Origin: Stieleria bergensis
GTDB lineage: Bacteria; Planctomycetota; Planctomycetia; Pirellulales; Pirellulaceae
Length of the DNA stretch: 44,696 nt
Reading direction: 5' to 3'
Assembly (NCBI GenBank): GCA_007745635.1
Contig: CP036272.1
Coordinates: 3,275,925-3,320,620, forward strand
Shown here: positions 33,958 to 43,145 of the stretch, piece by piece
How the letters are laid out: each line of letters opens with the position of its first letter
Position numbering within the stretch: the first letter of the stretch is position 1
Notes under the pieces: model-generated
The model's input: the letters and a program-made list of their open reading frames with translations, nothing else
What the model was told of the DNA's origin: nothing
Databases searched by the model: none
Translations under genes and position numbers: made by a program

Positions 33958-36387
33958 ATGAAGCTCGTTTTCCACCCCCTGCTGCTGTTCGGTCTCCTGG
34001 TTGCTGTCAATCTGCCAAACGCGGCGACTGCTGCTGAGAACGAAATTGATTTTCAAAAGCAGATTCAGCCGCTGTTGGCCAAGCACTGTTATGCGTGCCA
34101 CGGTCCCGACGAGGCAGAATCGGGACTTAGTTTTGCTGATAAAGACTCAGCCTTTGCTGAAGCGGATTCCGGCGATCACGCCATTGTCGCCGGTGATGTC
34201 GATAGCAGTCTGTTGATCGCTCGGATTCTGAGTGACGATGAAGGTGAGCAAATGCCACCTGAAGGCGATCGTCTGAGCAAAGAGCAAATTGAGTTGCTTA
34301 GCAAATGGATTGAGCAAGGTGCCAACTGGAAGAATCACTGGGGCTTTGAGCCACTGAGTGATCCCGCTCCGCCCGTCGTTGAAGCGGTCCAGTGGCAGTC
34401 CAATGGCATTGACGCATTCGTTTATCAAGGCCTTCATCGGGCGGGAATGAAACCCAACGCTCCTGCCTCCAAGCAGGCCTTGATTCGACGTCTGTATTAC
34501 AGCCTGACCGGATTGCCACCGACGGCGGAACAGGTCCAAAGCTTTGTCAACGATCAGTCTCCCGATGCCTACCAGCAGCGCGTCAACGACCTGCTGGCTG
34601 CACCTCAATACGGTGAACATTGGGGACGGCACTGGTTGGATTTGGTGCACTTTGCGGAAACCAACTCCTATGAGCGCGATGGTCCCAAGCCGAACGCTTG
34701 GAAGTATCGCGACTACGTGATTCGCAGCTTCAACGATGACAAACCTTATGATCAATTCGTCCGCGAACAACTGGCCGGTGATGAACTGGAAGAGGTCACT
34801 GTTGACACATTGACCGCGACCGGTTTCTATCGACTGGGGATTTGGGATGATGAACCGGCCGACGGACTGCAAGCGAAGTTTGATGGCTTTGACGACATCA
34901 TCACCACCACTGGTCAGGTGTTCTTGGGCCTGACCTTGAACTGTGCTCGTTGTCACGATCACAAAATCGACCCGATTCCTCAGACGGATTACTACAGCTA
35001 TCTTTCCTTCTTCCAGGACCTGACCCCATATGGAGTGCGAGGCAATGGAACGGGCTTTAACCAGATTGATGTGACATCGGATGAGGTCAAGGCGGCTTAT
35101 CGAGCCAACGACGCCAAGCGAGTCGAACTGGAGAAACTGATTCGCGAGATCGAGCAAGCCGGAATTGCGAAGATGTCCGCTCCCGATCAACGTGCGACCG
35201 AAGGGCCACGTCGAGACCGGCAGCGTGTGCTGAAAGCCAAATTGAAAGACAACTTGGACGGCGATCAATGGACGCGGTACAACGACTTAAAGCAACAGTT
35301 TACGGCAAATGCTGAAGCGGCTAAGAAGTTGCCGGCTCGAGAACAGGTTTTAGGCGTCGCTCGGTACGAACGAGTCGACAAGCCCATGAATGTGCTGTTC
35401 CGAGGCAGTCCGCATTCGCCTGCGGATGAGGTACAGCCCCGTTTCCCCGAGCTCTTTGACGCAGCCAATCCTGAATTTCCGCAACGCGAATCGACGACCG
35501 AACAATCCACCGGACGGCGCACGGTGCTCGCCGACTGGATCACCAGTGACGACAACCGCTTGACGGCTCGAGTGATGGTCAATCGCATTTGGCAATTTCA
35601 CTTCGGACGCGGCATCGTTCGCAGCAGCAACAACTTTGGTCAATTGGGGACGCCGCCGACGCACCCCGAGCTGCTTGACTACCTGGCCAATCGGTTTATC
35701 GAATCCGACTACAGTGTCAAAGCGATGCATCGGCTGATCCTCAATAGCAAGACCTACCAGATGTCGTCGCGGGGCACTGATGCTGGCATGGCGGCCGATC
35801 CCAACAACGACTTGTTGTGGCGGTTCGATCCGCGCCGTTTGAGCTCTGAAGAGGTGCGAGATTCGATGTTGGCCGCCAGCGGTTCATTGAATTTGAAATC
35901 CTATGGGCCAAGCATTTATCCAAAGCTTTCCCGTGAGGCGATGTCGGGGCAATCGCGACCCGGTAGTGGCTGGGGCAATTCCAGTCCCGAAGATCAGAAC
36001 CGTCGCAGCGTTTACATTTACGTCAAGCGATCGTTGCTGACCCCCTTGTTGTCGGCCTTTGATTTTCCCGATCCGGATGTCACGTGCGAAGGTCGTTTCA
36101 TGACCTTGCAGCCTTCCCAAGCGCTGTCGCTGCTCAATGGCGAATTCGCTCATCAGCAAGCCGTCCGCATGCGTCAGACCTACGGCGGCGAAGGCGTTAG
36201 CGATGAAGCGTTTGTCAAAGCGACCATTCGTGGTGCGATTTCGCGCGACGCAGAACCTGCGGAAGTCAGCGATGGAGTGGCATTCATTCAAAAATTGCAG
36301 CAGACGCACGGTGTGTCTGCCGAGAAGGCAAAGGATCTGTATTGCCTGAGCGTGTTGAACTGGAACGAGTTTCTGTTTGTGGATTGA
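33958..36387 (+). CDS. PSCyt1/DUF1549/DUF1553 exported protein
   Basis: An 809-residue exported protein of a planctomycete-specific type. The signal peptide is at about 1-26 (LLLFGLLVAVNLPNAATAA). A cytochrome-c-like PSCyt1 domain spans about 30-125, with the heme motif C44-Y-A-C47-H48 and MPPEGD at 99-104 supplying a possible axial Met. DUF1549 follows (about 150-345), with a second heme-like C329-A-R-C332-H333. DUF1553 is C-terminal (about 500-790), with RVMVNRIWQFHFGRGIV and PTHPELLDYLA. The next gene, DUF1501, starts within its stop codon, the standard pairing for this family. A role in polysaccharide degradation is often proposed but unproven. Confidence 0.94.
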   Translation: MKLVFHPLLLFGLLVAVNLPNAATAAENEIDFQKQIQPLLAKHCYACHGPDEAESGLSFADKDSAFAEADSGDHAIVAGDVDSSLLIARILSDDEGEQMPPEGDRLSKEQIELLSKWIEQGANWKNHWGFEPLSDPAPPVVEAVQWQSNGIDAFVYQGLHRAGMKPNAPASKQALIRRLYYSLTGLPPTAEQVQSFVNDQSPDAYQQRVNDLLAAPQYGEHWGRHWLDLVHFAETNSYERDGPKPNAWKYRDYVIRSFNDDKPYDQFVREQLAGDELEEVTVDTLTATGFYRLGIWDDEPADGLQAKFDGFDDIITTTGQVFLGLTLNCARCHDHKIDPIPQTDYYSYLSFFQDLTPYGVRGNGTGFNQIDVTSDEVKAAYRANDAKRVELEKLIREIEQAGIAKMSAPDQRATEGPRRDRQRVLKAKLKDNLDGDQWTRYNDLKQQFTANAEAAKKLPAREQVLGVARYERVDKPMNVLFRGSPHSPADEVQPRFPELFDAANPEFPQRESTTEQSTGRRTVLADWITSDDNRLTARVMVNRIWQFHFGRGIVRSSNNFGQLGTPPTHPELLDYLANRFIESDYSVKAMHRLILNSKTYQMSSRGTDAGMAADPNNDLLWRFDPRRLSSEEVRDSMLAASGSLNLKSYGPSIYPKLSREAMSGQSRPGSGWGNSSPEDQNRRSVYIYVKRSLLTPLLSAFDFPDPDVTCEGRFMTLQPSQALSLLNGEFAHQQAVRMRQTYGGEGVSDEAFVKATIRGAISRDAEPAEVSDGVAFIQKLQQTHGVSAEKAKDLYCLSVLNWNEFLFVD

Positions 36388-37853
36388 TGAGAAGTCAAAT
36401 GAAACCTAAAAAACGAAATTTTTGTGGTCGCACGCGTCGCGAGTTCCTGTGGCAAGGCGGTTGTGGATTCGGTGCTGCCGCTCTGTCATCGATGCTGGCC
36501 AAAGACAATGTGTTGTCGGCGGCTGATAATCAGCCCGGTTCGCTTAACCCGTTAGCGGCAAAACTGCCACATTTCGCTCCCAAAGCCAAAAGCGTCATCT
36601 TCCTGTTCATGTACGGCGGTCCAAGCCACATGGACACGTTTGATTACAAGCCCAAGATGACGGGCATGGACGGCAAGACCGTTGACGTCAAAACCTTTGG
36701 TCGCGGTGGCAAACGAACCGGTGGCCGAATTGTTGAGCCGCGTTGGAAATTTTCCCAGCATGGTGAATGCGGCAAATGGGTCAGTTCGCTGTTTCCCAAT
36801 TTAGCCAATCATGTTGACGACATCGCTTTCCTGCATTCGATGACGGCTGACTCTCCTATTCACGGTTCGGCGATGCTGATGATGAATAGCGGAAAGATCC
36901 TCTCGGGCAGCCCCGCACTTGGATCGTGGGTTAACTACGGTCTTGGTTCCGAGAATGAGAACTTGCCCGGCTATGTTGTGATGCTGGATCCCAAAGCGGG
37001 ACCGATTAGCGGAGCGAAGAACTGGAGCAGCGGTTACATGCCCGCCAGCTATGCAGGCACGGTTTTCCGTGGCCAGGGTTCCCCAATTTTGAATCTGAGT
37101 CGTCCCGATGGCGTTTCCGAAGCCATGCAGCGCGAAATGATCGACTCGATTCAATCCGCTAACCAACGGCATATGGAATCGCGAGTGCACAATAGTGATT
37201 TGGCTTCTCGAATCGCCAGCTATGAACTCGCCTACAAGATGCAATCTGCGGCGCCAGAGTCCGTTGACTTGGCCGATGAGGACGAGAAGACCAAACAGCT
37301 CTACGGCATCGACAATCCCGAGACCAATGACTTTGGAACACGCTGCCTGATCGCTCGGCGGCTTGTCGATCGTGGCGTCCGATTCATTCAGCTCTACAGT
37401 GGTGGCGCGCACAACGATGATAACTGGGACGCACACGGTGACCTGGAACTGAACCACAACCGCCATGCTGGCCGCACTGATCTGCCGATCGCTGGTCTGC
37501 TTAAGGATCTCAAGCAACGCGGGATGTTGGACGAGACCTTGGTGGTCTGGGGCGGCGAGTTTGGCCGTCAGCCTACGGCAGAATACGCCAAAGGCAGCGG
37601 GCGCGACCATAATTCGTACGGCTTCACGATGTGGATGGCCGGTGGGGGCATCAAAGGCGGTGTCTCCTATGGTACCACCGATGAACTGGGAGCGGCCGCC
37701 GTTGAGAAACCTCTGCATGTTAAAAACCTGCACGCAACGGTCTTGCAGTTGATGGGACTTGATCCGAACAACCTGTCGTACTTCTTTAGCGGACTTGACC
37801 AGAAACTGGTCGGCGTTGAACACGTCGAACCGATCCGCGAGATCATGGCCTAA
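36387..37853 (+). CDS. DUF1501 exported protein
   Basis: About 488 residues of the DUF1501 family, related to alkaline-phosphatase/sulfatase-like folds. The N-terminus has a Tat-type signal (TRREFLWQGGCGFGAAAL, about 15-32), so export in folded form is likely. Family motifs are FLFMYGGPSHMDTFDYKP (near 71-88), SPIHGSAMLMM, WGGEFGRQP and GRDHNSYGFTMW. The ATG at 36387 overlaps the upstream stop by one base. A second ATG at 36399 has GAGAAG before it and may be the actual start. It works with the DUF1549/DUF1553 protein by constant gene pairing; the reaction is unknown. Confidence 0.92.
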   Translation: MRSQMKPKKRNFCGRTRREFLWQGGCGFGAAALSSMLAKDNVLSAADNQPGSLNPLAAKLPHFAPKAKSVIFLFMYGGPSHMDTFDYKPKMTGMDGKTVDVKTFGRGGKRTGGRIVEPRWKFSQHGECGKWVSSLFPNLANHVDDIAFLHSMTADSPIHGSAMLMMNSGKILSGSPALGSWVNYGLGSENENLPGYVVMLDPKAGPISGAKNWSSGYMPASYAGTVFRGQGSPILNLSRPDGVSEAMQREMIDSIQSANQRHMESRVHNSDLASRIASYELAYKMQSAAPESVDLADEDEKTKQLYGIDNPETNDFGTRCLIARRLVDRGVRFIQLYSGGAHNDDNWDAHGDLELNHNRHAGRTDLPIAGLLKDLKQRGMLDETLVVWGGEFGRQPTAEYAKGSGRDHNSYGFTMWMAGGGIKGGVSYGTTDELGAAAVEKPLHVKNLHATVLQLMGLDPNNLSYFFSGLDQKLVGVEHVEPIREIMA

Positions 37854-38098
37854 ATCAATTCGGGCACCCTCCGGTTGGTGCGTGTGTGCAAGCACAGCAC
37901 GTTACGGTTTGCTGGTGCATGCAAGCACGGCACACGACATCGGTCGTTTCATTCGGTTACAATAGTCCGGTCTTTCTTGTGCCGTCGCCAGCGCTTCGTG
38001 CTTGTTGCCTCGATGCTCGCAACCTGCATCATCTGTGGTGCGGCGCGTCTGTTTGTCGCTCGACAACGTCTCTTCTCTTTTGCAACTGGTGGCGATTC

Positions 38099-39541
38099 AT
38101 GACTCGGTTTTACCTGACGCTGGTTACTGTTTGTGCTCTTGGTTTGTTCTCGGTTGTCAGTGTGTCCAAGGCAGACGCCGCTGATGCGGAGCGGCCCAAT
38201 GTCTTGATCATCATGGCTGATGATTGCACGTACAACGATTTGCCAGTCTATGGCGGTCAGAATGCAAAGACTCCGCACATCGATCGCTTGGCCAGCGAAG
38301 GGCTGGTGTTTAACCGAGCCTTTCTTGCTGAGGCAATGTGCCAGCCCTGCCGTGCGGAACTGTATTCCGGTTTGTATCCCATGACCAACGGATGCGCTTG
38401 GAATCATTCGGCCAGCCATGCGGACATTGATTCCATGCCCGACTACTTGGGTTCTGCAGGTTATCGCGTCGGTATTGCCGGGAAAGTGCATGTTCAGCCA
38501 AAACAAGCCTTCCCCTTTGAAATGGTTCAGGGATTTGACAAATCCTGTGTGCGTTCACCAACCAATGAGCACGATCTGGGGGCCGTTGGCGAGTTCATCG
38601 GTCGCGACAGTCAACCGTTCTGCTTGGTGGTTGCCTTGGTTGAGCCTCATGTGCCTTGGGTGATGGGCGACGCCTCGCAGTATCCACCAGGCAAGCTGAA
38701 GCTGCCGCCAAACATTGCCGACACGGACACCACTCGAGATGCGTTCAGTCGTTACTTGGCAGAAATTACCTACATGGACTCTCAAGTGGGCGAACTGCTG
38801 ATGGCGCTTGATGAATCGGGGAAGGACCGTGAGACCTTGGTCCTGTTCACTTCCGAACAGGGATCGCAGTTTCCAGGCAACAAATGGACCAACTACAACA
38901 CGGGCGTGCACACCGCCTTGATCGCCCGCTGGCCAGGCATCGTCCCGGCTGGAAAGCGTACCGAGGCGTTGGTTCAGTATGCAGACGTGCTGCCAACCCT
39001 GACTGACTTGGCTGGAATCCGGTTCATTCGAAACCCATTTGACGGTTCCAGTTTTTCCGGAGTGCTACTGGGTAAGCAGCCGCAACATCGCAACTACGTT
39101 TTCGGGGTCCACAACAATATCCCCGAAGGTCCCTCGTATCCGATTCGATCGATCACCGACGGCCGGTATCACTTGGTGAAGAACCTGTCCCCGGAAAATC
39201 TGTACATCGAAAAGCACCTGATGGGGATTCGCGGCGATGGAAAGCTAAACAACCGCTATTGGCAATCGTGGGTTTTCGATAGTTTTCAAAACGAGAAAGC
39301 GTTGCGATTGATTCAGCGTTACCAACGACGACCGGCAGTGGAACTTTACGATTTACAAGCCGATCCGTATGAGATGACGAACCTTGCCGAACGCAGTGAG
39401 ATGAGTGATAAGCGCGCCGAGCTCAGCGAGGAACTGGATCGCTGGCTCAACGCACAGGCGGACCCCGGAGTGGATCAAGACACTGCCCGGGCTCACAAAG
39501 CCGCTAAGCAAGGCAATCACTTGTATCGTCCCAAACGCTGA
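38099..39541 (+). CDS. Secreted sulfatase, heparan N-sulfatase-like
   Basis: A 480-residue sulfatase with a signal peptide (about 1-28, LTLVTVCALGLFSVVSVSKA). D41-D42 (IIMADDCTYND) and the maturation motif C81-Q-P-C84-R85 (MCQPCRAELYSG) supply the active site. The CxPxR pattern is kept with Cys in the variable place. VALVEPHVPW matches the next signature. The later metal motif is TSEQGSQFPGNKW in place of the commoner TSDHG/TSDNG. The ATG at 38099 has GGTGG upstream; the open frame continues upstream without a signal. It may be cotranscribed with the DUF1549-DUF1501 pair 245 bases before it. Substrate is probably a sulfated polysaccharide. Confidence 0.92.
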   Translation: MTRFYLTLVTVCALGLFSVVSVSKADAADAERPNVLIIMADDCTYNDLPVYGGQNAKTPHIDRLASEGLVFNRAFLAEAMCQPCRAELYSGLYPMTNGCAWNHSASHADIDSMPDYLGSAGYRVGIAGKVHVQPKQAFPFEMVQGFDKSCVRSPTNEHDLGAVGEFIGRDSQPFCLVVALVEPHVPWVMGDASQYPPGKLKLPPNIADTDTTRDAFSRYLAEITYMDSQVGELLMALDESGKDRETLVLFTSEQGSQFPGNKWTNYNTGVHTALIARWPGIVPAGKRTEALVQYADVLPTLTDLAGIRFIRNPFDGSSFSGVLLGKQPQHRNYVFGVHNNIPEGPSYPIRSITDGRYHLVKNLSPENLYIEKHLMGIRGDGKLNNRYWQSWVFDSFQNEKALRLIQRYQRRPAVELYDLQADPYEMTNLAERSEMSDKRAELSEELDRWLNAQADPGVDQDTARAHKAAKQGNHLYRPKR

Positions 39542-39598
39542 GAGGCTTTGGAATCGCCGGTGGAGGGTGCGTTTCCTGCTGGGGATCGCTTGGCCGAT

Positions 39599-39826
39599 TC
39601 AATAATGCGGCGGCCGTTCCGCCAATGGATCACGCTCGTCGGAGTGTGACATGTCCAATGACGATTTCAAGTCATTGAATCGATTGTCCCATTTCTTGAT
39701 CTGTTTCATTGCTTTGTCCAGCACCAACGCCTGCTCGGTGACCACTTCATTCAGTTGGTCACACAGTCGTTGCATGTGAGCTAATTCGATTTCCAAATCG
39801 GCAATGCGTTCCGCGTCAGTTTTCAT
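39599..39826 (-). CDS. slyX: SlyX-family coiled-coil protein
   Basis: A 75-residue protein that is almost entirely one coiled coil (about residues 5-60, with LEIELAHMQRLCDQLNEVV). It ends in the family's signature PPHY. SlyX proteins are widespread and small, with no defined biochemical function. GAACGAAG precedes the ATG. It lies alone on the minus strand between the sulfatase and the aminotransferase, converging on the sulfatase. Confidence 0.9.
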   Translation of the reverse strand: MKTDAERIADLEIELAHMQRLCDQLNEVVTEQALVLDKAMKQIKKWDNRFNDLKSSLDMSHSDERDPLAERPPHY

Positions 39827-40002
39827 CTTCGTTCTTTTTCTAGAGCGTCGTGTCTGATGCTTATCTTAGGCTAGCGAGTGTTTTTCATCGACCGCTAGGT
39901 TGGCGGACTCTGATGCGATAAAATGGACCTCTAGAGAACGATTCCCCGCAGCGTGCCTGGAACGCTGATTCTATCGCATTTTCATCGAATATCGGCTGGA
40001 TC

Positions 40003-41121
40003 ATGTCTGAAAACCTATTTGACGCTCTGAACCCTCGTGAACGCTTGCTGATGGGCCCCGGGCCGAGCACCGTGCCAGCTCGCATTCTGAAAGCGATTGG
40101 CTCGCCGACGTTGGGCCATCTGGATCCACAGTATATCGAATACATGGATCAGACCTGCGAAATGATCCGGCGTGTCTATCAGACCCAGAACCCGCTGACC
40201 TTTCCTGTTTCGGGAACGGGAATGGCGGGGATGGAGACCGTGGTTTCCAATTTGCTGGAACAGGGTGACGAAGCGATTGTGATGATCAACGGCGTCTTCG
40301 GCGGCCGCATGAAGGACATGATGCAACGCTGCGGAGCCACGGTGCATACCGTTGAAGTTCCCTGGGGGGATACCTTCACGCTGCAGCATTTTGAGGACGC
40401 TGTCAAACAGTTTCCCGCTGCAAAAATGCTGGCCGTCGTTCATGCGGAAACGTCTACCGGTGCCCTTCAAGATTTAGCGGGCGTTGGCGACGTGGTGCAT
40501 CAAGCCGGCATGTTGCTTGCTGTCGATGCGGTGACTTCAATCGGTGGGCACGATCTTCAAGTGGACCAATGGGGCATCGATGCGATCTATTCTGGGACGC
40601 AGAAATGCTTGGCCTGCCCTCCTGGATTGTCGCCCGTTTCGTTCTCGGCCAAAGCGATCGAGGTGATCGAGGCACGCAAAGCACCGTGTCAGAGCTGGTA
40701 TCTCGATGTCTCGATGCTGAAGAATTACTATACCGGCAGCGGCGGGCGAGCCTATCATCACACCGCACCGATCAACATGGTGTACGCGCTGCGAGAGGCA
40801 TTGCAGATCGTTTTGGAAGAAGGCCTTGAGCAGCGTTTTGAACGCCACCGGCAAATGCATCTCTTGTTGCGCAAGGGGCTGGAGGAACTTGGCCTGCAGT
40901 ACATTCCTAAACAGAGTCTGCATACATTGAATTGTGTCTCCGTCCCCGACGTGATTGATGAAGCCAAAGTGCGTCAGCGATTGCTCCACGAGTTTGACAT
41001 CGAGATCGGTGGCGGTTTGGGAGTGTTTGCTGGCAAAGCATGGCGCATCGGCCTGATGGGGCATTCGGCGACGGAAAAGAACGTCACCACCCTGCTGGCC
41101 GCGCTGAAGAAGTGCCTGTAG
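40003..41121 (+). CDS. Class V aminotransferase (serine/alanine-glyoxylate type)
   Basis: A 372-residue PLP enzyme of the alanine-glyoxylate/serine-pyruvate aminotransferase group. The N-terminus has [15 protein letters not shown]. The cofactor-stacking segment is [12 protein letters not shown] (69-80). D175 (LLAVDAVTS) binds the pyridine nitrogen and K201 ([13 protein letters not shown]) forms the Schiff base. The C-terminal [14 protein letters not shown] segment contributes the carboxylate-binding Arg. It likely converts glyoxylate to glycine with alanine or serine as amino donor in the cytosol; the amino donor cannot be assigned from sequence. Upstream support is a GGAT next to the ATG. 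No photorespiratory or glyoxylate genes are adjacent. Confidence 0.94.
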   Translation: MSENLFDALNPRERLLMGPGPSTVPARILKAIGSPTLGHLDPQYIEYMDQTCEMIRRVYQTQNPLTFPVSGTGMAGMETVVSNLLEQGDEAIVMINGVFGGRMKDMMQRCGATVHTVEVPWGDTFTLQHFEDAVKQFPAAKMLAVVHAETSTGALQDLAGVGDVVHQAGMLLAVDAVTSIGGHDLQVDQWGIDAIYSGTQKCLACPPGLSPVSFSAKAIEVIEARKAPCQSWYLDVSMLKNYYTGSGGRAYHHTAPINMVYALREALQIVLEEGLEQRFERHRQMHLLLRKGLEELGLQYIPKQSLHTLNCVSVPDVIDEAKVRQRLLHEFDIEIGGGLGVFAGKAWRIGLMGHSATEKNVTTLLAALKKCL

Positions 41122-41287
41122 CGGTCGCCATCCCATCAGGCGTTTTGGCGATGCCGTGGTTTGTTGGCAGCGGGAGGCGCCCTGGCGACATAGCGTTCTG
41201 GCCTTCACAATAGCCAACTGCTGAACGAGCTCTGTTTCGGCGTTTTCTTGCCTTGAACTTGATGCCTTGATGACCACTGGACCGACC

Positions 41288-41515
41288 ATGTCTATTGTCC
41301 TTGTTTTGCTTGCCTCTGTTGTGCTTTTGCTGATCTTGCTGCTGCCGATCATTGCGGTGGCGGTGCGGAGTGGCAAGTCTCAGTGTTCGCGCTGCGATCA
41401 ACGACGTTCGAAATCGGTCTTGATAAAAGGGAATCGCGGCACATGGCTGTGCCAGGACTGTCTGCTTGAATTGGGCGAACGGGTTCGCCACCTGCTCCGC
41501 ACAGAGTCTGCTTAG
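41288..41515 (+). CDS. Small membrane protein with a zinc-ribbon-like motif
   Basis: A 75-residue protein. One membrane helix spans about 3-25 (VLVLLASVVLLLILLLPII). A cytosolic domain follows with two CxxC knuckles (C33-SR-C36 and C55-QD-C58), 19 residues apart, fitting a single zinc site. GGA lies nine bases before the ATG; in-frame ATG and TTG codons at 41270 and 41267 are alternatives. Function unknown. A nine-base-pair hairpin overlaps its stop codon. Confidence 0.6.
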   Translation: MSIVLVLLASVVLLLILLLPIIAVAVRSGKSQCSRCDQRRSKSVLIKGNRGTWLCQDCLLELGERVRHLLRTESA

Positions 41516-41539
41516 CCATCGTCAGCGACCGACGATGGC
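41515..41539 (+). terminator. Hairpin after the small zinc-ribbon gene
   Basis: GCCATCGTC (41515-41523) pairs perfectly with GACGATGGC (41531-41539) around a seven-base loop. It begins on the last base of the stop codon. No T-run follows (AACCCTT), so it may be a terminator of reduced strength or an mRNA-stabilising stem. Confidence 0.45.
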
Positions 41540-41655
41540 AACCCTTATCGGGCACCGTCGACGCAAGTCGCTTGTGTGCTTTGTCACAGCGATCGATTAG
41601 CCGGCATCACCATCCAAGGCGCGATGGTGTGCCAAGACTGTGTTCAACACGGCTA

Positions 41656-41737
41656 GCCCATCAGCCGTGTTGGCGTTGCCAACCGCTTGACACTAACCTC
41701 GCTTAGGCTGAACTCTCCCGCACGCGGGAGAGTTCAG
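41656..41737. repeat. Bipartite hairpin repeat, copy A
   Basis: An 82-base element very similar to 44161-44241. It has two stems. The first is GTTGGC (41669-41674) with GCCAAC (41678-41683), loop GTT. The second is CTGAACTCTCCCGC (41708-41721) with its perfect complement at 41724-41737, a 14-base stem with a two-base loop. The segment CCTCGCTTAGGCT joins them. It lies between the small zinc-ribbon gene and the end of queE, and looks like a REP/BIME-type dispersed repeat. Confidence 0.85.
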
Positions 41738-41807
41738 GAAACGAATGGTCAGCCGTTTGGTTTTTGCGTTTCCGCTGGCTCGGTTGTTGGGCAAGCACGG
41801 GCGAGAC

Positions 41808-42644
41808 CTAGGTGCCGCGGCGGTTTCCGTACCAGCGAATTTGCATGCGATCGCAGTAGTGATAGCCGACTTGCTCGGTCCATGGTTGAAGCCATGGCAG
41901 GGCTGCATCGAGGTCGTCGATCGAGACGCCTTGTGGCATGATAAAGACATTGCTGGGGTGAACCTCCAGCTGCTCAACCAGTGATTGAATTTCGTCAAAC
42001 TGTGAGCGATCGCTGACCACGAACTTCAGTTGATGATCCTTGGCGGTCTCAATCAGGTAGCGCATGGTGTTCAATGGCATGCGTCGTTGCTCATGCAATT
42101 GATGCCAACGCGGATGCTGTTTGGCATCCGGAGCACTGGAGGCAAGTTTGGGGCTGAGTGACAGCAGATCACAGGGCAGCTCTCGCTGGATTGTGCCAGC
42201 GGTTTCCAGAGTCACGTGGAATCCGGCTTGGTGAAACAGATGGCAGAGGGGTTCGATCGCGGCTCCCAGCAACGGTTCGCCGCCCGTCAGGACAACATGC
42301 CGGTGAGATGCAGGTTTGTCCGCAAAGACCGCCTGAGCATCCTGGACCAGTGATTCGATGGATTGCCGTTGTCCGGTGGGTTGCCAAGATGCGTAAGGTG
42401 TGTCACAGAACCAGCAACGCAGGTTACAGCCGCTGGTGCGGATGAAGAAACTCTCTTGTCCGGTCAGTTTGCCTTCGCCCTGGCGGCTGGAGAACGTCTC
42501 GCTGATGAACAGTGATTGAGACACCGTCGGCAGTCCGCTGCTGTTTGGTGGTTGCACAGGATCAGCGATTGCCGGAACCGGGGCCGTTGAGTTACCCTCT
42601 TCGGGGCTTGCGGGACTGGTAGATTTCGACCGAACCTGCAACAC
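41808..42644 (-). CDS. queE: 7-carboxy-7-deazaguanine synthase QueE (radical SAM)
   Basis: This enzyme converts 6-carboxytetrahydropterin to 7-carboxy-7-deazaguanine in queuosine biosynthesis. The core starts SLFISETFSSRQGEGKLTG. The cluster motif is CNLRCWFC, a Cx3Cx2C binding the 4Fe-4S cluster and SAM. VVLTGGEPLL supplies the GGE motif, and the C-terminal part has KFVVSD and the closing VFIMPQG. The longest frame starts with GTG at 42644, giving 278 residues with a 44-residue Pro/Ser/Ala-rich leader not typical of QueE. A GTG at 42524 would give 238 residues, the usual length. It diverges from queF. The partners queC and queD are not in the window. Confidence 0.92.
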   Translation of the reverse strand: MLQVRSKSTSPASPEEGNSTAPVPAIADPVQPPNSSGLPTVSQSLFISETFSSRQGEGKLTGQESFFIRTSGCNLRCWFCDTPYASWQPTGQRQSIESLVQDAQAVFADKPASHRHVVLTGGEPLLGAAIEPLCHLFHQAGFHVTLETAGTIQRELPCDLLSLSPKLASSAPDAKQHPRWHQLHEQRRMPLNTMRYLIETAKDHQLKFVVSDRSQFDEIQSLVEQLEVHPSNVFIMPQGVSIDDLDAALPWLQPWTEQVGYHYCDRMQIRWYGNRRGT

Positions 42645-42673
42645 TTGTATTTTTCCCTGAGGAGAGCCTAGAC

Positions 42674-43039
42674 GTGAGCGAGAGCGACAAATTCAGCGAC
42701 ATTCTGGAAGTCTTTGAGAACCCCAACACGTCGCGTGATTTTACGATCATACACCATTGCCCTGAGTTCACTTCGGTCTGTCCCAAAACGGGCCAACCGG
42801 ACTTCGGCAAGATCATCTTCACTTACGTGCCCGACCAGAAGTGCGTCGAGCTAAAAAGTTTGAAAATGTACCTGCAACGGTTCCGAAACGAAGGAATCTT
42901 CTACGAGGCGATCACAAACCGAATCATGGACGACTTTTTGGCCGTTGTACAGCCGAAAAGTGCCACGGTGGAGAGTCAATGGACACCACGCGGCGGGCTG
43001 CACAGCAACATTGTTGTCCAGTTTCCGACCGAATCCTGA
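42674..43039 (+). CDS. queF: NADPH-dependent 7-cyano-7-deazaguanine reductase QueF
   Basis: A 121-residue type I (single-domain) nitrile reductase that reduces preQ0 to preQ1 in queuosine biosynthesis. The catalytic cysteine is C36 in SVCPKTGQPDFG with D43 as acid. The substrate-binding ELKSLKMY is at 59-66, and the NADPH-binding tail includes WTPRGGLHSNI. The start is GTG at 42674 with GAGGAG about 10 bases upstream. It is divergent from queE, so both may share a control region. No preQ1 riboswitch was seen in the short gap. Confidence 0.95.
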   Translation: MSESDKFSDILEVFENPNTSRDFTIIHHCPEFTSVCPKTGQPDFGKIIFTYVPDQKCVELKSLKMYLQRFRNEGIFYEAITNRIMDDFLAVVQPKSATVESQWTPRGGLHSNIVVQFPTES

Positions 43040-43145
43040 TCCCAGCTCCCCAGAATCTTTGTCGATCCCCCGTTGATTCGACGCCGAGAATCGGTCACTC
43101 TGAGCGAAGTACACGGTTTATTTCCTCAGTTTTTCGATACTTACG

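Noticed and set aside
34147..35268. 373-codon minus-strand frame
   Set aside because: Antisense to the DUF1549/DUF1553 gene; no domain recognised.
36801..37895. 364-codon minus-strand frame
   Set aside because: Antisense to the DUF1501 gene; composition typical of a shadow frame.
42645..42673. preQ1 riboswitch upstream of queF
   Set aside because: The gap is too short and has no H-type pseudoknot pattern.
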